Part shown: positions 8,896-17,874 of the stretch, piece after piece
How the letters are laid out: the number at the start of each line of letters is the position of its first letter
How positions within the stretch are numbered: position 1 is the stretch's first letter
NCBI GenBank assembly: GCA_019638485.1
Contig: JAHBTP010000002.1
Location: 434,001 to 498,000, forward strand
DNA: 64,000 nt
DNA from: Ferruginibacter sp.
GTDB taxonomy: Bacteria; Bacteroidota; Bacteroidia; Chitinophagales; Chitinophagaceae
Direction of reading: 5' to 3'
Notes under the pieces: generated by a model
Seen by the model: the letters and a program-made list of their open reading frames with translations, nothing else
The model's database searches: none
What the model was told of the DNA's origin: nothing
Translations under genes and position numbers: made by a program

Positions 8896-9876
8896 TTGAC
8901 AGGTATTTTTAAAAGGAATAATCCTATTAATCATTTCATCCTGCTGCTTTATGGCATTGCTTTAAAGTTACCGTCTTTTCTTTATCCTGAAGTGCCTGTT
9001 CCTCAACACATGGATGGTGTGGTGTATCGCTTATTACTTAGATGGATGCTTCCGCTTGGTGAAAGTACACCTGTTGTCTTCCCAATTTTGAGTTTTATTT
9101 TAGTTTATATTCAGGCTATTGCAATAAATAATTTAGTTAAGCATCAGCGGTTAATGCAAAAGCAATCCTATCTACCGGGAATGACTTATTTGCTCTTTAC
9201 TTCGCTGTTTACTGAATGGCAAACATTTTCTGCTCCTGTAATTGTAAATACATTGATGATATGGGTGCTCGCACAATTATGTAATCTCAATAACAGTACG
9301 CGCCCTAAAACAATTTTATTTAATATTGGCTTGGCAATAGGGCTTTCTTCTTTCTTTTATTTTCCTACAGTAATATTTTGCTTACTAATTGTACTGGGTA
9401 TTTTTTTAACTCGTCCTTTTGTTCTGCCCGAGTGGCTTATGGTGCTTTTGGGTGGATTAACCCCCTATTATTTTTTTGCTGCATGGGTCTTCTTGACCAA
9501 TAGATGGGATAATTTTAAAATTCCCGCTATTAAAGTAGTTAAACCTTATTTTTTCCAAAGTACGATATCCTATATAGCTGTGGGCTTAATTCTAATTACG
9601 GTATTGGTGGGTGCTGTTTTCGTTCAATCTAATTTAAGAAGACAACTGGTGCAAACTAGAAAAAATTGGACATTGATTTTCGTCTATCTAGTGGTTGCAT
9701 TTTTTATTCCTTTTATTAATACTAATGATAGGGTAGATTATTGGGTACTGGTTGCTGTGCCAGCTACCATTATTGGAACAGCAGCTTTCTTATATCCCAC
9801 CAGAAAGTGGTTCGGTTTTGTATTACATTGGAGCATGGTTGCTACGATTATTACTTTAAGTTATTTTTTACCGTAA
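8896..9876 (+). CDS. DUF6427-like integral membrane protein
   Basis: This polytopic membrane protein of 326 residues has about eight to ten hydrophobic segments. The N-terminus GIFKRNNPINHFILLLYG followed by LKLPSFL is the characteristic opening of the DUF6427 family common in Bacteroidota; the function is unknown. The start is a TTG at 8896. An in-frame stop lies at 8854-8856, no ATG follows it before residue 39 (MDGVVYR), and the conserved opening would be lost if translation began there. It stands just before purQ (38 bases), as seen in other Bacteroidota as far as I recall, but it carries no purine-synthesis motif. Confidence 0.75.
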   Translation: MTGIFKRNNPINHFILLLYGIALKLPSFLYPEVPVPQHMDGVVYRLLLRWMLPLGESTPVVFPILSFILVYIQAIAINNLVKHQRLMQKQSYLPGMTYLLFTSLFTEWQTFSAPVIVNTLMIWVLAQLCNLNNSTRPKTILFNIGLAIGLSSFFYFPTVIFCLLIVLGIFLTRPFVLPEWLMVLLGGLTPYYFFAAWVFLTNRWDNFKIPAIKVVKPYFFQSTISYIAVGLILITVLVGAVFVQSNLRRQLVQTRKNWTLIFVYLVVAFFIPFINTNDRVDYWVLVAVPATIIGTAAFLYPTRKWFGFVLHWSMVATIITLSYFLP

Positions 9877-9884
9877 TTCCTTTG

Positions 9885-9892
9885 TAATTTTG
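9885..9892 (+). promoter_or_regulatory. Candidate -7 box for purQ
   Basis: TAATTTTG fits TAnnTTTG and lies 22 bases before the purQ ATG, in the gap after the DUF6427 gene. This suggests purQ has its own promoter. No -33 TTG is seen at the usual spacing. Confidence 0.45.
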
Positions 9893-9914
9893 ACTCACCA
9901 AAATCCTGAAAAAT

Positions 9915-10589
9915 ATGAAATTTGGTGTGGTTATTTTTCCCGGCTCTAATTGCGATAGAGACATGATTGAAGCATTGCAAAATGGCCTTGGTTGTGAGGT
10001 CGTTCAGTTGTGGCATAAAGATCGCGACCTGAGTATGTTTTCTTTACAGGATTGTATAGTTCTTCCCGGTGGATTTAGTTATGGTGACTACTTGAGATGT
10101 GGTGCCATAGCAAGGTTTAGCCCAATGATGCAAAGCGTAATTGAGTTTGCAAAAAAAGGTGGGAAAGTATTGGGCGTTTGTAATGGCTTTCAAATTCTTT
10201 GCGAAAGCGGATTATTGCCTGGCGTGCTTTTGCGAAATGAGCATCAACAATTTGTTTGTAAAAATGTATTTATCAAAGATATGCATGATAATATCCTTAA
10301 AATACCAATAGCTCATGGTGAAGGACGTTATTTTGCACCACAAGAAGTAATTGATGAACTTGTTAATGAAAATAGAATCATTTTTCGGTATTGTGATGAA
10401 AATGGTGAGGTTACAAATAATGCTAACCCTAATGGCGCATTTTATAATATAGCAGGAATTGTTAATGCACAGGGAAATGTAATGGGAATGATGCCACATC
10501 CCGAGCGTGCATGCAACCCAATATTGGGAAATACAGATGGATTAAAAGTGTTTGACTTGTTGTTTAGCGCCAAACTTGTGAACAATTAA
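9915..10589 (+). CDS. purQ: Phosphoribosylformylglycinamidine synthase subunit PurQ
   Basis: This is the glutaminase subunit of FGAM synthase, step four of de novo purine synthesis: it hydrolyses glutamine and passes ammonia to PurL. Its length of 224 residues fits the small-subunit (PurS-PurQ-PurL) type. The class I glutamine amidotransferase nucleophile is Cys89 in GVCNGFQ, and the catalytic His195 and Glu197 are in MPHPERAC. The N-terminal motif FPGSNCDRD and the [14 protein letters not shown] loop are diagnostic. PurL and PurS are not in this window, so the complex must be completed from elsewhere. Confidence 0.97.
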   Translation: MKFGVVIFPGSNCDRDMIEALQNGLGCEVVQLWHKDRDLSMFSLQDCIVLPGGFSYGDYLRCGAIARFSPMMQSVIEFAKKGGKVLGVCNGFQILCESGLLPGVLLRNEHQQFVCKNVFIKDMHDNILKIPIAHGEGRYFAPQEVIDELVNENRIIFRYCDENGEVTNNANPNGAFYNIAGIVNAQGNVMGMMPHPERACNPILGNTDGLKVFDLLFSAKLVNN

Positions 10590-10622
10590 CAATCTTTAAC
10601 AAGCACCGCTAAACGATTTAAT

Positions 10623-10630
10623 TAATTTTG
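10623..10630 (+). promoter_or_regulatory. Candidate -7 box for the DsbD N-domain gene
   Basis: TAATTTTG, 22 bases before the ATG at 10653, fits TAnnTTTG. A clear -33 element is not visible. Confidence 0.45.
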
Positions 10631-10652
10631 TAAACACATTATTTTTTTATCT

Positions 10653-11105
10653 ATGAGGCAGATTTTATTAGGTTTTATGATTCTTTCCACTTTCTCTGCA
10701 TCGGCACAAATCGCTAATCCGGTGAAGTGGAATTATACAGCAAAAAAAACTGCAGATAAAACGTACGAAATTTACTTTTCTGCCTCTATTGATCCGGGAT
10801 GGCATCTTTATGCACAAGAACCGGGAGAAGGACCAGAACCCACCACTTTTGCTTTCACAAAAAATCCTTTGGTTACTCCCGATGGAAGCGTAAAAGAAAT
10901 GGGTAAAATGGTTAAGGAATATGATCCTAATTTTAATACTACACTGAAGTATTATAGTAATAAGGTTGATTTTGTTCAAAAAGTTAAACTAAAAACAAAT
11001 GCGGCTACCGTTGTAAAAGGCACTATTACATACATGGTGTGTAATGACAAAAAATGCCTTCCTCCACGCGATATCCCGTTTAGTGTAAAAGTTCAGGGAA
11101 AATAA
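10653..11105 (+). CDS. Stand-alone DsbD N-terminal (alpha) domain protein
   Basis: This secreted protein of 150 residues has signal peptide MRQILLGFMILSTFSASAQ and then a single immunoglobulin-like domain of the DsbD_N family. The phrase SASIDPGWHLYAQ is typical of DsbD N-domains, and the pair of cysteines in MVCNDKKCLPP corresponds to Cys103 and Cys109 of E. coli DsbD alpha, which carry electrons to periplasmic partners. It would be a periplasmic thiol carrier. It lies 49 bases upstream of full-length dsbD, with a terminator-like hairpin between them. The DsbD gene next door has lost the same cysteines, so this protein may supply the missing redox step. Confidence 0.88.
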   Translation: MRQILLGFMILSTFSASAQIANPVKWNYTAKKTADKTYEIYFSASIDPGWHLYAQEPGEGPEPTTFAFTKNPLVTPDGSVKEMGKMVKEYDPNFNTTLKYYSNKVDFVQKVKLKTNAATVVKGTITYMVCNDKKCLPPRDIPFSVKVQGK

Positions 11106-11114
11106 TTTTCTTTG

Positions 11115-11137
11115 ATCCCTGGTTAATAACCGGGGAT
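11115..11137 (+). terminator. Rho-independent terminator or attenuator before dsbD
   Basis: ATCCCtGGTT and AACCgGGGAT form a stem with a three-base loop and one mismatch, followed by seven T. It lies 10 bases after the stop of the N-domain gene and 17 bases before the dsbD ATG, so it could limit read-through into dsbD. Confidence 0.75.
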
Positions 11138-11154
11138 TTTTTTAATTTTTCTTT

Positions 11155-13113
11155 ATGCGCAAATTCTTCCTCTTATTCTTATCCTTCCTCTCCTTTACTT
11201 TTGTTCATGCCCAAAATGAAGAGGTTGCCAGGTTGCATTGGGAAATTTCTGCAAAGCCTTTCCAAAAAAATGTACTTTATATTGAGGCAACCGCACTTGT
11301 ACCGGAGGGATGGCATGTATATAAAGCCAATCCACAGGATGATTTGACTGGTATTACACTTACCTTATCCGACCCCGCAATACAACAAAAAGAAACATTT
11401 ATTGATGCAAAAGAAGTGAAAGGGTTTGATAAAGTGTTTGAAAAGGAAATGACATGGTATGAGCAAGAGATAAAATTTTCACAGCAGCTTATTTTCCCAT
11501 CTTCCATTCCGGCAAAAATTCATTTTCAACTAAAATATGAAGTGGCTGATGATGAAAATTTTCTTCCTGAAGAACAATTGTTGTCTGTTGTATTGGATTC
11601 TGTAGTGGCTAAGAAATCTGAAGGAAGCAGCCGATTGTTTATTCCTACCATTGACCTTAATAATCCTAAAGCAAGTTGTGAAATTGGCGCTTCATCAAAT
11701 ATCCATCCCCCTTCAGCAGGATTAGGAAATATTTTCTTGCTGGGTATAATTGGAGGCCTTGTTGCATTGCTTACTCCATGTGTGTTTCCTATGATTCCCC
11801 TTACAGTTTCATTTTTTACAAAGAAAACAACAGATAAAAAAAGAGGAATATCTCATGCTTTACTATATGCTTTTTTTATTTTTCTGATTTATGTATTGTT
11901 GAGTTTACCCTTCCACTTTTTAGATAGGGTTGACCCTGAAATTCTGAATAATATTTCTACTAACGTAGTTCTAAATGTACTGTTCTTTGTTGTGTTTGTG
12001 GTTTTTGCATTATCTTTTTTTGGTTTGTTTGAAATCACTTTGCCCTCTTCAATTTCTAATAGAGTAGATAGTAAGTCAGGCGTAGGTACGCTGGCCGGAA
12101 TTTTCTTTATGGCATTGACTTTAGCTATCGTTTCATTTTCTTGTACCGGCCCCATATTGGGCTCATTGTTGGCAGGGTCTTTATCATCCAATGGTGGAGC
12201 AATGCAATTAACCGCAGGAATGGCGGGGTTTGGTGTGGCATTAGCATTGCCTTTTGGGCTGTTCGCATTGTTCCCCAATTGGCTTAATTCCTTACCAAAA
12301 AGTGGTGGTTGGCTTACTACAGTAAAAGTAGTTCTCGGCTTTCTTGAGCTTGCTCTAGCGTTTAAATTCTTATCAAATGCCGACCTGGTTAAACACTGGG
12401 GATTACTAAAAAGAGAAGTGTTTATAGGGCTCTGGGTTATTATTGGTGTAGGCTTAACCTTATATCTGTTTGGAAAAATTAAGTTTGGTCATGATGCCCC
12501 AATAAAAAAACTTCATCCTATTCGTTTAGTGCTCGGAATTATTACCGGGTTATTTGTATTGTATCTGTTGCCCGGTTTAACGAATACCAAGTATGCTAAT
12601 CTTTCACTCATTAGTGGATTTCCACCTCCACTATCTTACTCTATCTACCAACAGGATTCAGATTGTTTGCTGGGATTAAATTGTGCGCATGATTATGAAG
12701 AGGGGTTACAAAAAGCACGTGCAGAAAATAAACCTATACTGATTGATTTTACAGGCTATGCTTGCGTAAACTGCCGGAGGATGGAGGAAAATGTGTGGTC
12801 TAAACCTGAGGTGAATAACTTGATGAAAGAAAATTTTATTGTGGTTTCTTTGTACGTTGACGATAAAGAAGAACTACCTATTGATAAACAATTAAGGTAT
12901 ATTACAAAAGACGGACAAGAGAAATTTATTCGAACTGTAGGTAACAAATGGGCAACTTTTGAGACAGAGAATTTTAAAAACAATGCACAGCCCTTATACG
13001 CTATCTTAGATACATCCGAAGTTTTGATGAATCAGCCGGTAGGTTACACACCCGATGTTACCATGTTTAAAAATTGGTTACAGTGCGGCCTTGATGCGTT
13101 TAATAATAAATAG
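11155..13113 (+). CDS. dsbD: Thiol:disulfide interchange protein DsbD
   Basis: This inner-membrane protein of 652 residues moves reducing power from cytoplasmic thioredoxin to the periplasm. Order: signal peptide (about 1-20), DsbD_N domain (about 25-155), eight-helix membrane domain (about 188-490) with the redox Cys209 in LTPCVFPMIP and Cys330 in SFSCTGPILG, then a thioredoxin-like gamma domain with CVNC at 537-540. The oddity is in the N-domain: at the place of the canonical Cys pair the sequence reads YEVADDENFLPEE, with Ala and Phe instead of Cys. The small upstream gene has an N-domain that retains both. Length and domain order are normal for the family. Confidence 0.95.
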   Translation: MRKFFLLFLSFLSFTFVHAQNEEVARLHWEISAKPFQKNVLYIEATALVPEGWHVYKANPQDDLTGITLTLSDPAIQQKETFIDAKEVKGFDKVFEKEMTWYEQEIKFSQQLIFPSSIPAKIHFQLKYEVADDENFLPEEQLLSVVLDSVVAKKSEGSSRLFIPTIDLNNPKASCEIGASSNIHPPSAGLGNIFLLGIIGGLVALLTPCVFPMIPLTVSFFTKKTTDKKRGISHALLYAFFIFLIYVLLSLPFHFLDRVDPEILNNISTNVVLNVLFFVVFVVFALSFFGLFEITLPSSISNRVDSKSGVGTLAGIFFMALTLAIVSFSCTGPILGSLLAGSLSSNGGAMQLTAGMAGFGVALALPFGLFALFPNWLNSLPKSGGWLTTVKVVLGFLELALAFKFLSNADLVKHWGLLKREVFIGLWVIIGVGLTLYLFGKIKFGHDAPIKKLHPIRLVLGIITGLFVLYLLPGLTNTKYANLSLISGFPPPLSYSIYQQDSDCLLGLNCAHDYEEGLQKARAENKPILIDFTGYACVNCRRMEENVWSKPEVNNLMKENFIVVSLYVDDKEELPIDKQLRYITKDGQEKFIRTVGNKWATFETENFKNNAQPLYAILDTSEVLMNQPVGYTPDVTMFKNWLQCGLDAFNNK

Positions 13114-13156
13114 AATCTCCTTTCATTTATTTTGAACTTATTAAAATAAAAAAGAT

Positions 13157-13183
13157 AACCCCTCCGGAGAACCGGTAGGGGTT
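13157..13183 (-). terminator. Terminator of the ECF sigma factor gene
   Basis: AACCCCTCCGG and CCGGTAGGGGTT pair with one bulge around a short loop. Read on the minus strand the stem is followed by ATCTTTTTTATTTT, a good U-tract, so it mainly ends the sigma gene. It sits between two convergent genes and may also slow dsbD transcripts. Confidence 0.7.
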
Positions 13184-13214
13184 AATGGAATTAATAACCA
13201 CAAAAAAGAATTTT

Positions 13215-13796
13215 TTATAATGCTATTTGCTTTTCAGTCATCATTTTACGTAGGTTGATTAAGCCATAACGCATACGACCGAGTGCTGTGTTAATGCTAC
13301 AGTTGGTAAGCTGAGCAATTTCTTTAAAACTTAAATCAGCAAAATGACGTAATATGATTACCTCACGTTGTTCTTCAGGTAATAAATCCACCATCCTACG
13401 AATTTTATCATGACTTTGCTCATCTTCCATCTTCTTGTCCGTTCCTGCCTCAGAGAAGTTAAGTACTTCAAAAATGTCATGATCATCACTAGTCTTAATA
13501 GCAGGTCTCCTTTTAATTTTCCGGAAATGATCTACACATAAATTGTGAGCAATACGTAAAGCCCATGGTAAAAATTTCCCTTCATCGGTGTAACGCCCAC
13601 CTTTAAGGGTGTCTATAATGCGTATAAAAACATCCTGGAATAAGTCTTCAGCCAGGTACTTATCCTTTACCAATAAATATATAGAGGTAAAAATTTTGTC
13701 TTTGTAGCGGGTTACAAGGATAGATAAGGCATTGGAATCGCCATTAATGTAAAGTTGTACAAGTTGCTGGTCAGTTTGGTTAGTTAGGCTTTTCAT
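13215..13796 (-). CDS. ECF-type RNA polymerase sigma factor
   Basis: This 193-residue sigma-70 family protein contains region 2 (about residues 20-95: DLFQDVFIRIID, WALRIAHNLCVDHFRK) and region 4 (about 130-185: LPEEQREVIILRHFADLSFKEIA and the helix-turn-helix NCSINTALGRMR). There is no region 1.1 or 3, which is the ECF architecture. It would direct RNA polymerase to a dedicated promoter set. The middle linker is unusually long and acidic (DDHDIFEVLNF, KKMEDEQSHD). No anti-sigma gene is adjacent on either side, so control must come from elsewhere or from transcription itself. It is divergent from uvrA, 259 bases away. Confidence 0.92.
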   Translation of the reverse strand: MKSLTNQTDQQLVQLYINGDSNALSILVTRYKDKIFTSIYLLVKDKYLAEDLFQDVFIRIIDTLKGGRYTDEGKFLPWALRIAHNLCVDHFRKIKRRPAIKTSDDHDIFEVLNFSEAGTDKKMEDEQSHDKIRRMVDLLPEEQREVIILRHFADLSFKEIAQLTNCSINTALGRMRYGLINLRKMMTEKQIAL

Positions 13797-14040
13797 GAAT
13801 ACTACAGTTTTTTTGGTTTAGGACTTAATTAATCCAATAAAAGGAAAGAGGCGCAGGGTGCTTTTTATTAGCTCACGACTTTTCTCAATCATTGGCTATT
13901 GGACTGCTAAAATAGGTACAAAAATTAACTTTCCAAACATTTAACTGATTATTTTTCAATGAGTTATGAAGTAAAACCACGTAGGGAAAATACGATTAGG
14001 TAATTGGAAAATTCCTACTTCCGGTGTGCTATTTAGGGTG

Positions 14041-14048
14041 TAATTTTG
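14041..14048 (+). promoter_or_regulatory. Candidate -7 box for uvrA paralogue 1
   Basis: TAATTTTG fits TAnnTTTG and ends only 7 bases before the ATG at 14056, which would leave almost no 5' untranslated leader. Confidence 0.45.
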
Positions 14049-14055
14049 GGTTTAA

Positions 14056-16902
14056 ATGACTTCTACAACTAAGAAAAGGGCTATCGGAAAAATACTATCC
14101 CCAACCTCCGAAATATTCATAAAAGGTGCCCGAGTTCACAACCTAAAAAATATAGATATTTCTATCCCCAGAAATAAATTAGTGGTGGTAACCGGGGTTT
14201 CGGGGTCCGGAAAATCATCTTTAACGATAGATACCCTATTTGCAGAGGGCCAACGCAGGTATGCCGAAAGTTTAAGTGCTTATGCACGCCAGTTTATGCA
14301 AAGAATGAATAAACCCGACTTGGATTATATAAGAGGCTTGTGCCCGGCTATTGCAATTGAACAAAAGATAATTACTTCCACCCCACGAAGTACTGTAGGT
14401 AGCATGACGGAAATATATGATTACCTGAGGCTGTTGTTTGCACGGGTAGGTAAAACCATTTCACCTATTAGTGGACGTGTGGTACAAAAGGATGATGTTA
14501 CTGATGTAATTAGTGCAATTAAAAAATGCAAGGAAGGTGATAAAGTTTTAATTCTCGTTCCGTTTAAAAGTGGCATGCACCGTAATGTAAAAGAAGAATT
14601 GAATATCACACTTCAAAAAGGCTTTTCCCGGTTGTATTATAATGGCCAGGTGCTGTCTGTAAATGATTTGTTAGAGCAGAATTCATTACCACATTTTTTT
14701 ACAGCTAAGGAAAAGAAACAACAGGTATTTTTACTTATTGACCGATTGGTAATAAAGGATTTTGAAGAAGATGATATTCACCGTATCTCCGATTCAATTA
14801 GTACCGCATTTTATGAAGGAGAAGGAGAGATGATGGTAGAAATAAACAATAAAGAAAAATTGCATTTTTCAAATCGGTTTGAAATGGATGGAATGCAATT
14901 TGAAGAACCTGCTCCTAATTTGTTCTCGTTTAATAATCCTTATGGAGCATGCCCCGTCTGCGAAGGGTTTTCTCAGGTGCTGGGCATTGATCCCGATTTG
15001 GTTATTCCGGATAAAAGTTTATCTCTATTTGAAAACGCAGTAGCTCCATGGAAAGGAGAAAAATTAGGTAAATGGAATGATCGCTTTATTATAGCATCTA
15101 AAGAGTATGATTTTCCTATTCATAAACCCATTGCAAAACTAACTAAGGAGCAAATTGATTTGCTATGGAATGGAAACGCCACTGTGTCCGGAATAAATGA
15201 TTTCTTTAAAGAGGTGGAACAAAACTTATATAAAATTCAATACCGGGTTTTACTTAGCAGATATAGAGGACGTACACTATGCCCGGAATGCAAGGGATAT
15301 CGCTTACGAAAAGAAGCTTTATATGTGAAAATTGGTGAAAAACATATTGGGGAGATTTGTGAAATGCAGGTTTCGGAACTCCCAAAGTATTTTAAACAAA
15401 TTAAGTGGAGTGATTTTGAATATAGCATCGCCAAACGTGTATTGCTTGAAATTGAAAATCGTATTCAAACGCTATTGGATGTGGGATTGGGATATCTCAC
15501 TCTTAACCGCTTGGCCAATTCATTAAGCGGAGGTGAAAGTCAACGAATACAGCTTACCCGAAGTTTGGGTTCAAACCTTTCTAACTCATTGTACATCCTG
15601 GATGAGCCTTCTATTGGTTTACATAGTAGGGATACAGCAAGGTTAATCGGTGTGTTAAAGCAATTGAGAGATTTGAACAATACTGTGGTGGTGGTTGAAC
15701 ATGATGAAATGATGATGCGTGAAGCAGATTTCATTATTGATATGGGGCCTCTTGCCAGCCACTTGGGCGGTGAAGTAATAGCATCCGGAAATTATGAAGC
15801 AATTGTAAAAAATCCTAAAAGTCTTACAGGAAAATACCTTTCAGGAAAACTCACTATTGAACCTCCAAAAAGTGTACGAAAAGGGAATCGTTTTATTGAG
15901 CTAAAAGGAGCCATGCAAAATAACCTGAAAGATATTTCAGTAAAATTTCCATTGAATGTTTTTAATGCCGTTTGCGGAGTAAGCGGAAGTGGAAAAACAA
16001 CATTGGTAAAACAAATCCTTTATTTGGCTTTAAAAAAGGAATTGGGAGATTTCGTTGATAAGCCGGGCGTTTATCAGGGTCTATCGGGAGACTTGAAATC
16101 TATATCGCAGGTAGAAATGGTTGATCAAAATCCAATTGGAAAGTCAAGCCGAAGTAACCCGGTTACCTACATCAAAGCCTATGATGATATTCGCGACTTA
16201 TATGCTAAACAACCATTAAGTAAAATTCGTGGTTTTCAGCCAAGACACTTTTCATTTAATGTGGATGGCGGAAGATGTGATACTTGCAAAGGTGAAGGTG
16301 AACAGGTTGTCGAAATGCAATTTCTTGCTGATGTTCATCTTCAATGTGAAGTTTGTAAAGGGAAGCGATTTAAAGAAGAGGTGCTGGAAGTTACCTATCG
16401 AGGGAAAAGTATTTATGATTTACTTGAAACCAGTGTTGATGATGCAATTGATTTTTTATCAAAAGATGAAGCGGGTAAGGTGGTAGCAGAAAAACTACAA
16501 CCGCTAAGTGATGTAGGGTTAGGATATATTAAAATAGGACAATCTTCTAATACACTTAGTGGAGGAGAAGCTCAACGCGTGAAACTCGCATCATTTTTAT
16601 CAAAGGGAAAAAAACAGAACGAACACGTCTTCTTCATTTTTGATGAACCCACAACAGGTTTGCATTTCCACGATATTAATAAATTGCTGTCTGCCTTTAA
16701 CGCATTAATTGAACATGGTCATACTGTTTTGGTAGTAGAACATAATATTGACGTATTAAAATGTGCAGATTGGATAATTGAATTGGGGCCGGAAGCAGGA
16801 GACGCTGGAGGTAATGTTGTTTTTGCCGGAATACCTGCTGATTTAGCTAAGCAAAAGAATAGCCCAACAGCTAAGTTTTTAAAAAAAAGCTTAGAAAAAT
16901 AA
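14056..16902 (+). CDS. uvrA: UvrA-type excinuclease ABC subunit (paralogue 1)
   Basis: This 948-residue UvrA protein has two ABC ATPase modules. Walker A GVSGSGKSS is at 47-55 and GVSGSGKTT at about 640; the signatures are in NSLSGGESQR and NTLSGGEAQR. Zinc-module cysteines are seen at CPVC (about 299), CPEC (about 409), CDTC (about 741) and CEVC (about 764). The UvrB-binding insertion between Walker A and the first zinc site is present, so this is not a short UvrA2-type protein. The first Cys pair of zinc module 1, expected before FEEPAPNLFSFN, is absent. It scans DNA for bulky lesions and loads UvrB. A second uvrA lies at 35084, and that copy looks more canonical. This one may be a specialised paralogue. 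Confidence 0.92.
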   Translation: MTSTTKKRAIGKILSPTSEIFIKGARVHNLKNIDISIPRNKLVVVTGVSGSGKSSLTIDTLFAEGQRRYAESLSAYARQFMQRMNKPDLDYIRGLCPAIAIEQKIITSTPRSTVGSMTEIYDYLRLLFARVGKTISPISGRVVQKDDVTDVISAIKKCKEGDKVLILVPFKSGMHRNVKEELNITLQKGFSRLYYNGQVLSVNDLLEQNSLPHFFTAKEKKQQVFLLIDRLVIKDFEEDDIHRISDSISTAFYEGEGEMMVEINNKEKLHFSNRFEMDGMQFEEPAPNLFSFNNPYGACPVCEGFSQVLGIDPDLVIPDKSLSLFENAVAPWKGEKLGKWNDRFIIASKEYDFPIHKPIAKLTKEQIDLLWNGNATVSGINDFFKEVEQNLYKIQYRVLLSRYRGRTLCPECKGYRLRKEALYVKIGEKHIGEICEMQVSELPKYFKQIKWSDFEYSIAKRVLLEIENRIQTLLDVGLGYLTLNRLANSLSGGESQRIQLTRSLGSNLSNSLYILDEPSIGLHSRDTARLIGVLKQLRDLNNTVVVVEHDEMMMREADFIIDMGPLASHLGGEVIASGNYEAIVKNPKSLTGKYLSGKLTIEPPKSVRKGNRFIELKGAMQNNLKDISVKFPLNVFNAVCGVSGSGKTTLVKQILYLALKKELGDFVDKPGVYQGLSGDLKSISQVEMVDQNPIGKSSRSNPVTYIKAYDDIRDLYAKQPLSKIRGFQPRHFSFNVDGGRCDTCKGEGEQVVEMQFLADVHLQCEVCKGKRFKEEVLEVTYRGKSIYDLLETSVDDAIDFLSKDEAGKVVAEKLQPLSDVGLGYIKIGQSSNTLSGGEAQRVKLASFLSKGKKQNEHVFFIFDEPTTGLHFHDINKLLSAFNALIEHGHTVLVVEHNIDVLKCADWIIELGPEAGDAGGNVVFAGIPADLAKQKNSPTAKFLKKSLEK

Positions 16903-16942
16903 CGGAGGTGTAAAATTGGAAATAACGGAGTAAATAGATGGC

Positions 16943-17398
16943 TTACTTTTTATAATTTCTTTCATAGGTATTAATCCAGTCTGTAACACTAATCTTTTTT
17001 GCTAACTCAGCTATGAGTTTAAAGGGTATTTGTTCCGGATGCTTAAAGCGGATACAACTCTTGCCCATATCAAGTTTTGTCTTGCTATGCTTGGGATATT
17101 CTGTTGAAAACCAGTTTAGCAATTCAGTATCTGCATACAATCCCATGTGATACAATGACACAAAATTCTTTTGAGAGGCAATGCTGATAAATGGTAATGG
17201 AGATTTTGGATTGCAATGGTATCCTGCCGGATAAGTAGTGTGAGGAACAACAAACGCAATCATGCCATATTCAATGGTTTCAACAAAACCTTTTGGTAAA
17301 TGCTTTGCAATGGTTTCTTTTAATTTTAAAACCATTTGCTTTCTTTCATCAGGTAGTTGAGAGATATATGCTAAAACTGTGGTTATCTCTTGTTTCAT
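16943..17398 (-). CDS. DUF1801 (YdhG-like) domain protein
   Basis: This small soluble protein of 151 residues has no signal peptide. The start ITTVLAYISQLPDERKQMVLKLKETI, the EYGMIAF segment and LDMGKSCIRFKHPEQIP near the end are the landmarks of DUF1801 (YdhG/frataxin-like fold). The biological role is not established for this family. It is the third gene of a minus-strand run after glyA and the DUF4293 gene, 55 bases behind the latter. It may be transcribed with them or separately; no promoter box is evident. Confidence 0.75.
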   Translation of the reverse strand: MKQEITTVLAYISQLPDERKQMVLKLKETIAKHLPKGFVETIEYGMIAFVVPHTTYPAGYHCNPKSPLPFISIASQKNFVSLYHMGLYADTELLNWFSTEYPKHSKTKLDMGKSCIRFKHPEQIPFKLIAELAKKISVTDWINTYERNYKK

Positions 17399-17453
17399 TG
17401 ATATGCTTAAGTGATTATTAACGCTTCAAGCTCACCCATTCACTTTAATAATC

Positions 17454-17864
17454 CTATCGTAAACGATTGCTATCCTTTACAATTTTTTCATCGTGACGGA
17501 TACTCCGAATTGATAAAACTAAAAATAAAAGGATTAAAACTTCTATAACAGAAGAGAGCGCAAAGGTGCCTGTTGAAAACAACTTCATCTCCTTGAAGTA
17601 TAAAAATATCGTTACACATTCAAGCAAAATAGCTCCTGCTGATATACGAATTTGAAGTTGCCTGTTATGGTATAAAAAAATACAAACAAAGGAAAGTGTA
17701 GCAACAGCTACTGTTGTCAAAAGAATTAAAATGGTGCTACTGCCGGTTAATGTTTTGTAACTATTGTCGGTAATTAATTGGCCACTGTAAAAAGGTAACC
17801 TGATACTTGCTAAAGATGTTATACCTGCTAATAGAAGCCAAATGGTTTGAATTCGTTGTATCAT
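17454..17864 (-). CDS. DUF4293 family membrane protein
   Basis: This integral membrane protein of 136 residues has four hydrophobic helices. The opening MIQRIQTIWLLLAGITSLA and the PFYSG motif are typical of DUF4293, a family restricted as far as I know to Bacteroidota and often of this length. Its function is unknown. It starts 10 bases after the glyA stop, so it is probably cotranscribed with glyA. The C-terminal tail after helix four is short and basic (SIRSIRHDEKIVKDSNRLR), placing it in the cytoplasm by the positive-inside rule. Confidence 0.85.
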   Translation of the reverse strand: MIQRIQTIWLLLAGITSLASIRLPFYSGQLITDNSYKTLTGSSTILILLTTVAVATLSFVCIFLYHNRQLQIRISAGAILLECVTIFLYFKEMKLFSTGTFALSSVIEVLILLFLVLSIRSIRHDEKIVKDSNRLR

Positions 17865-17874
17865 ATTGGTTGAT

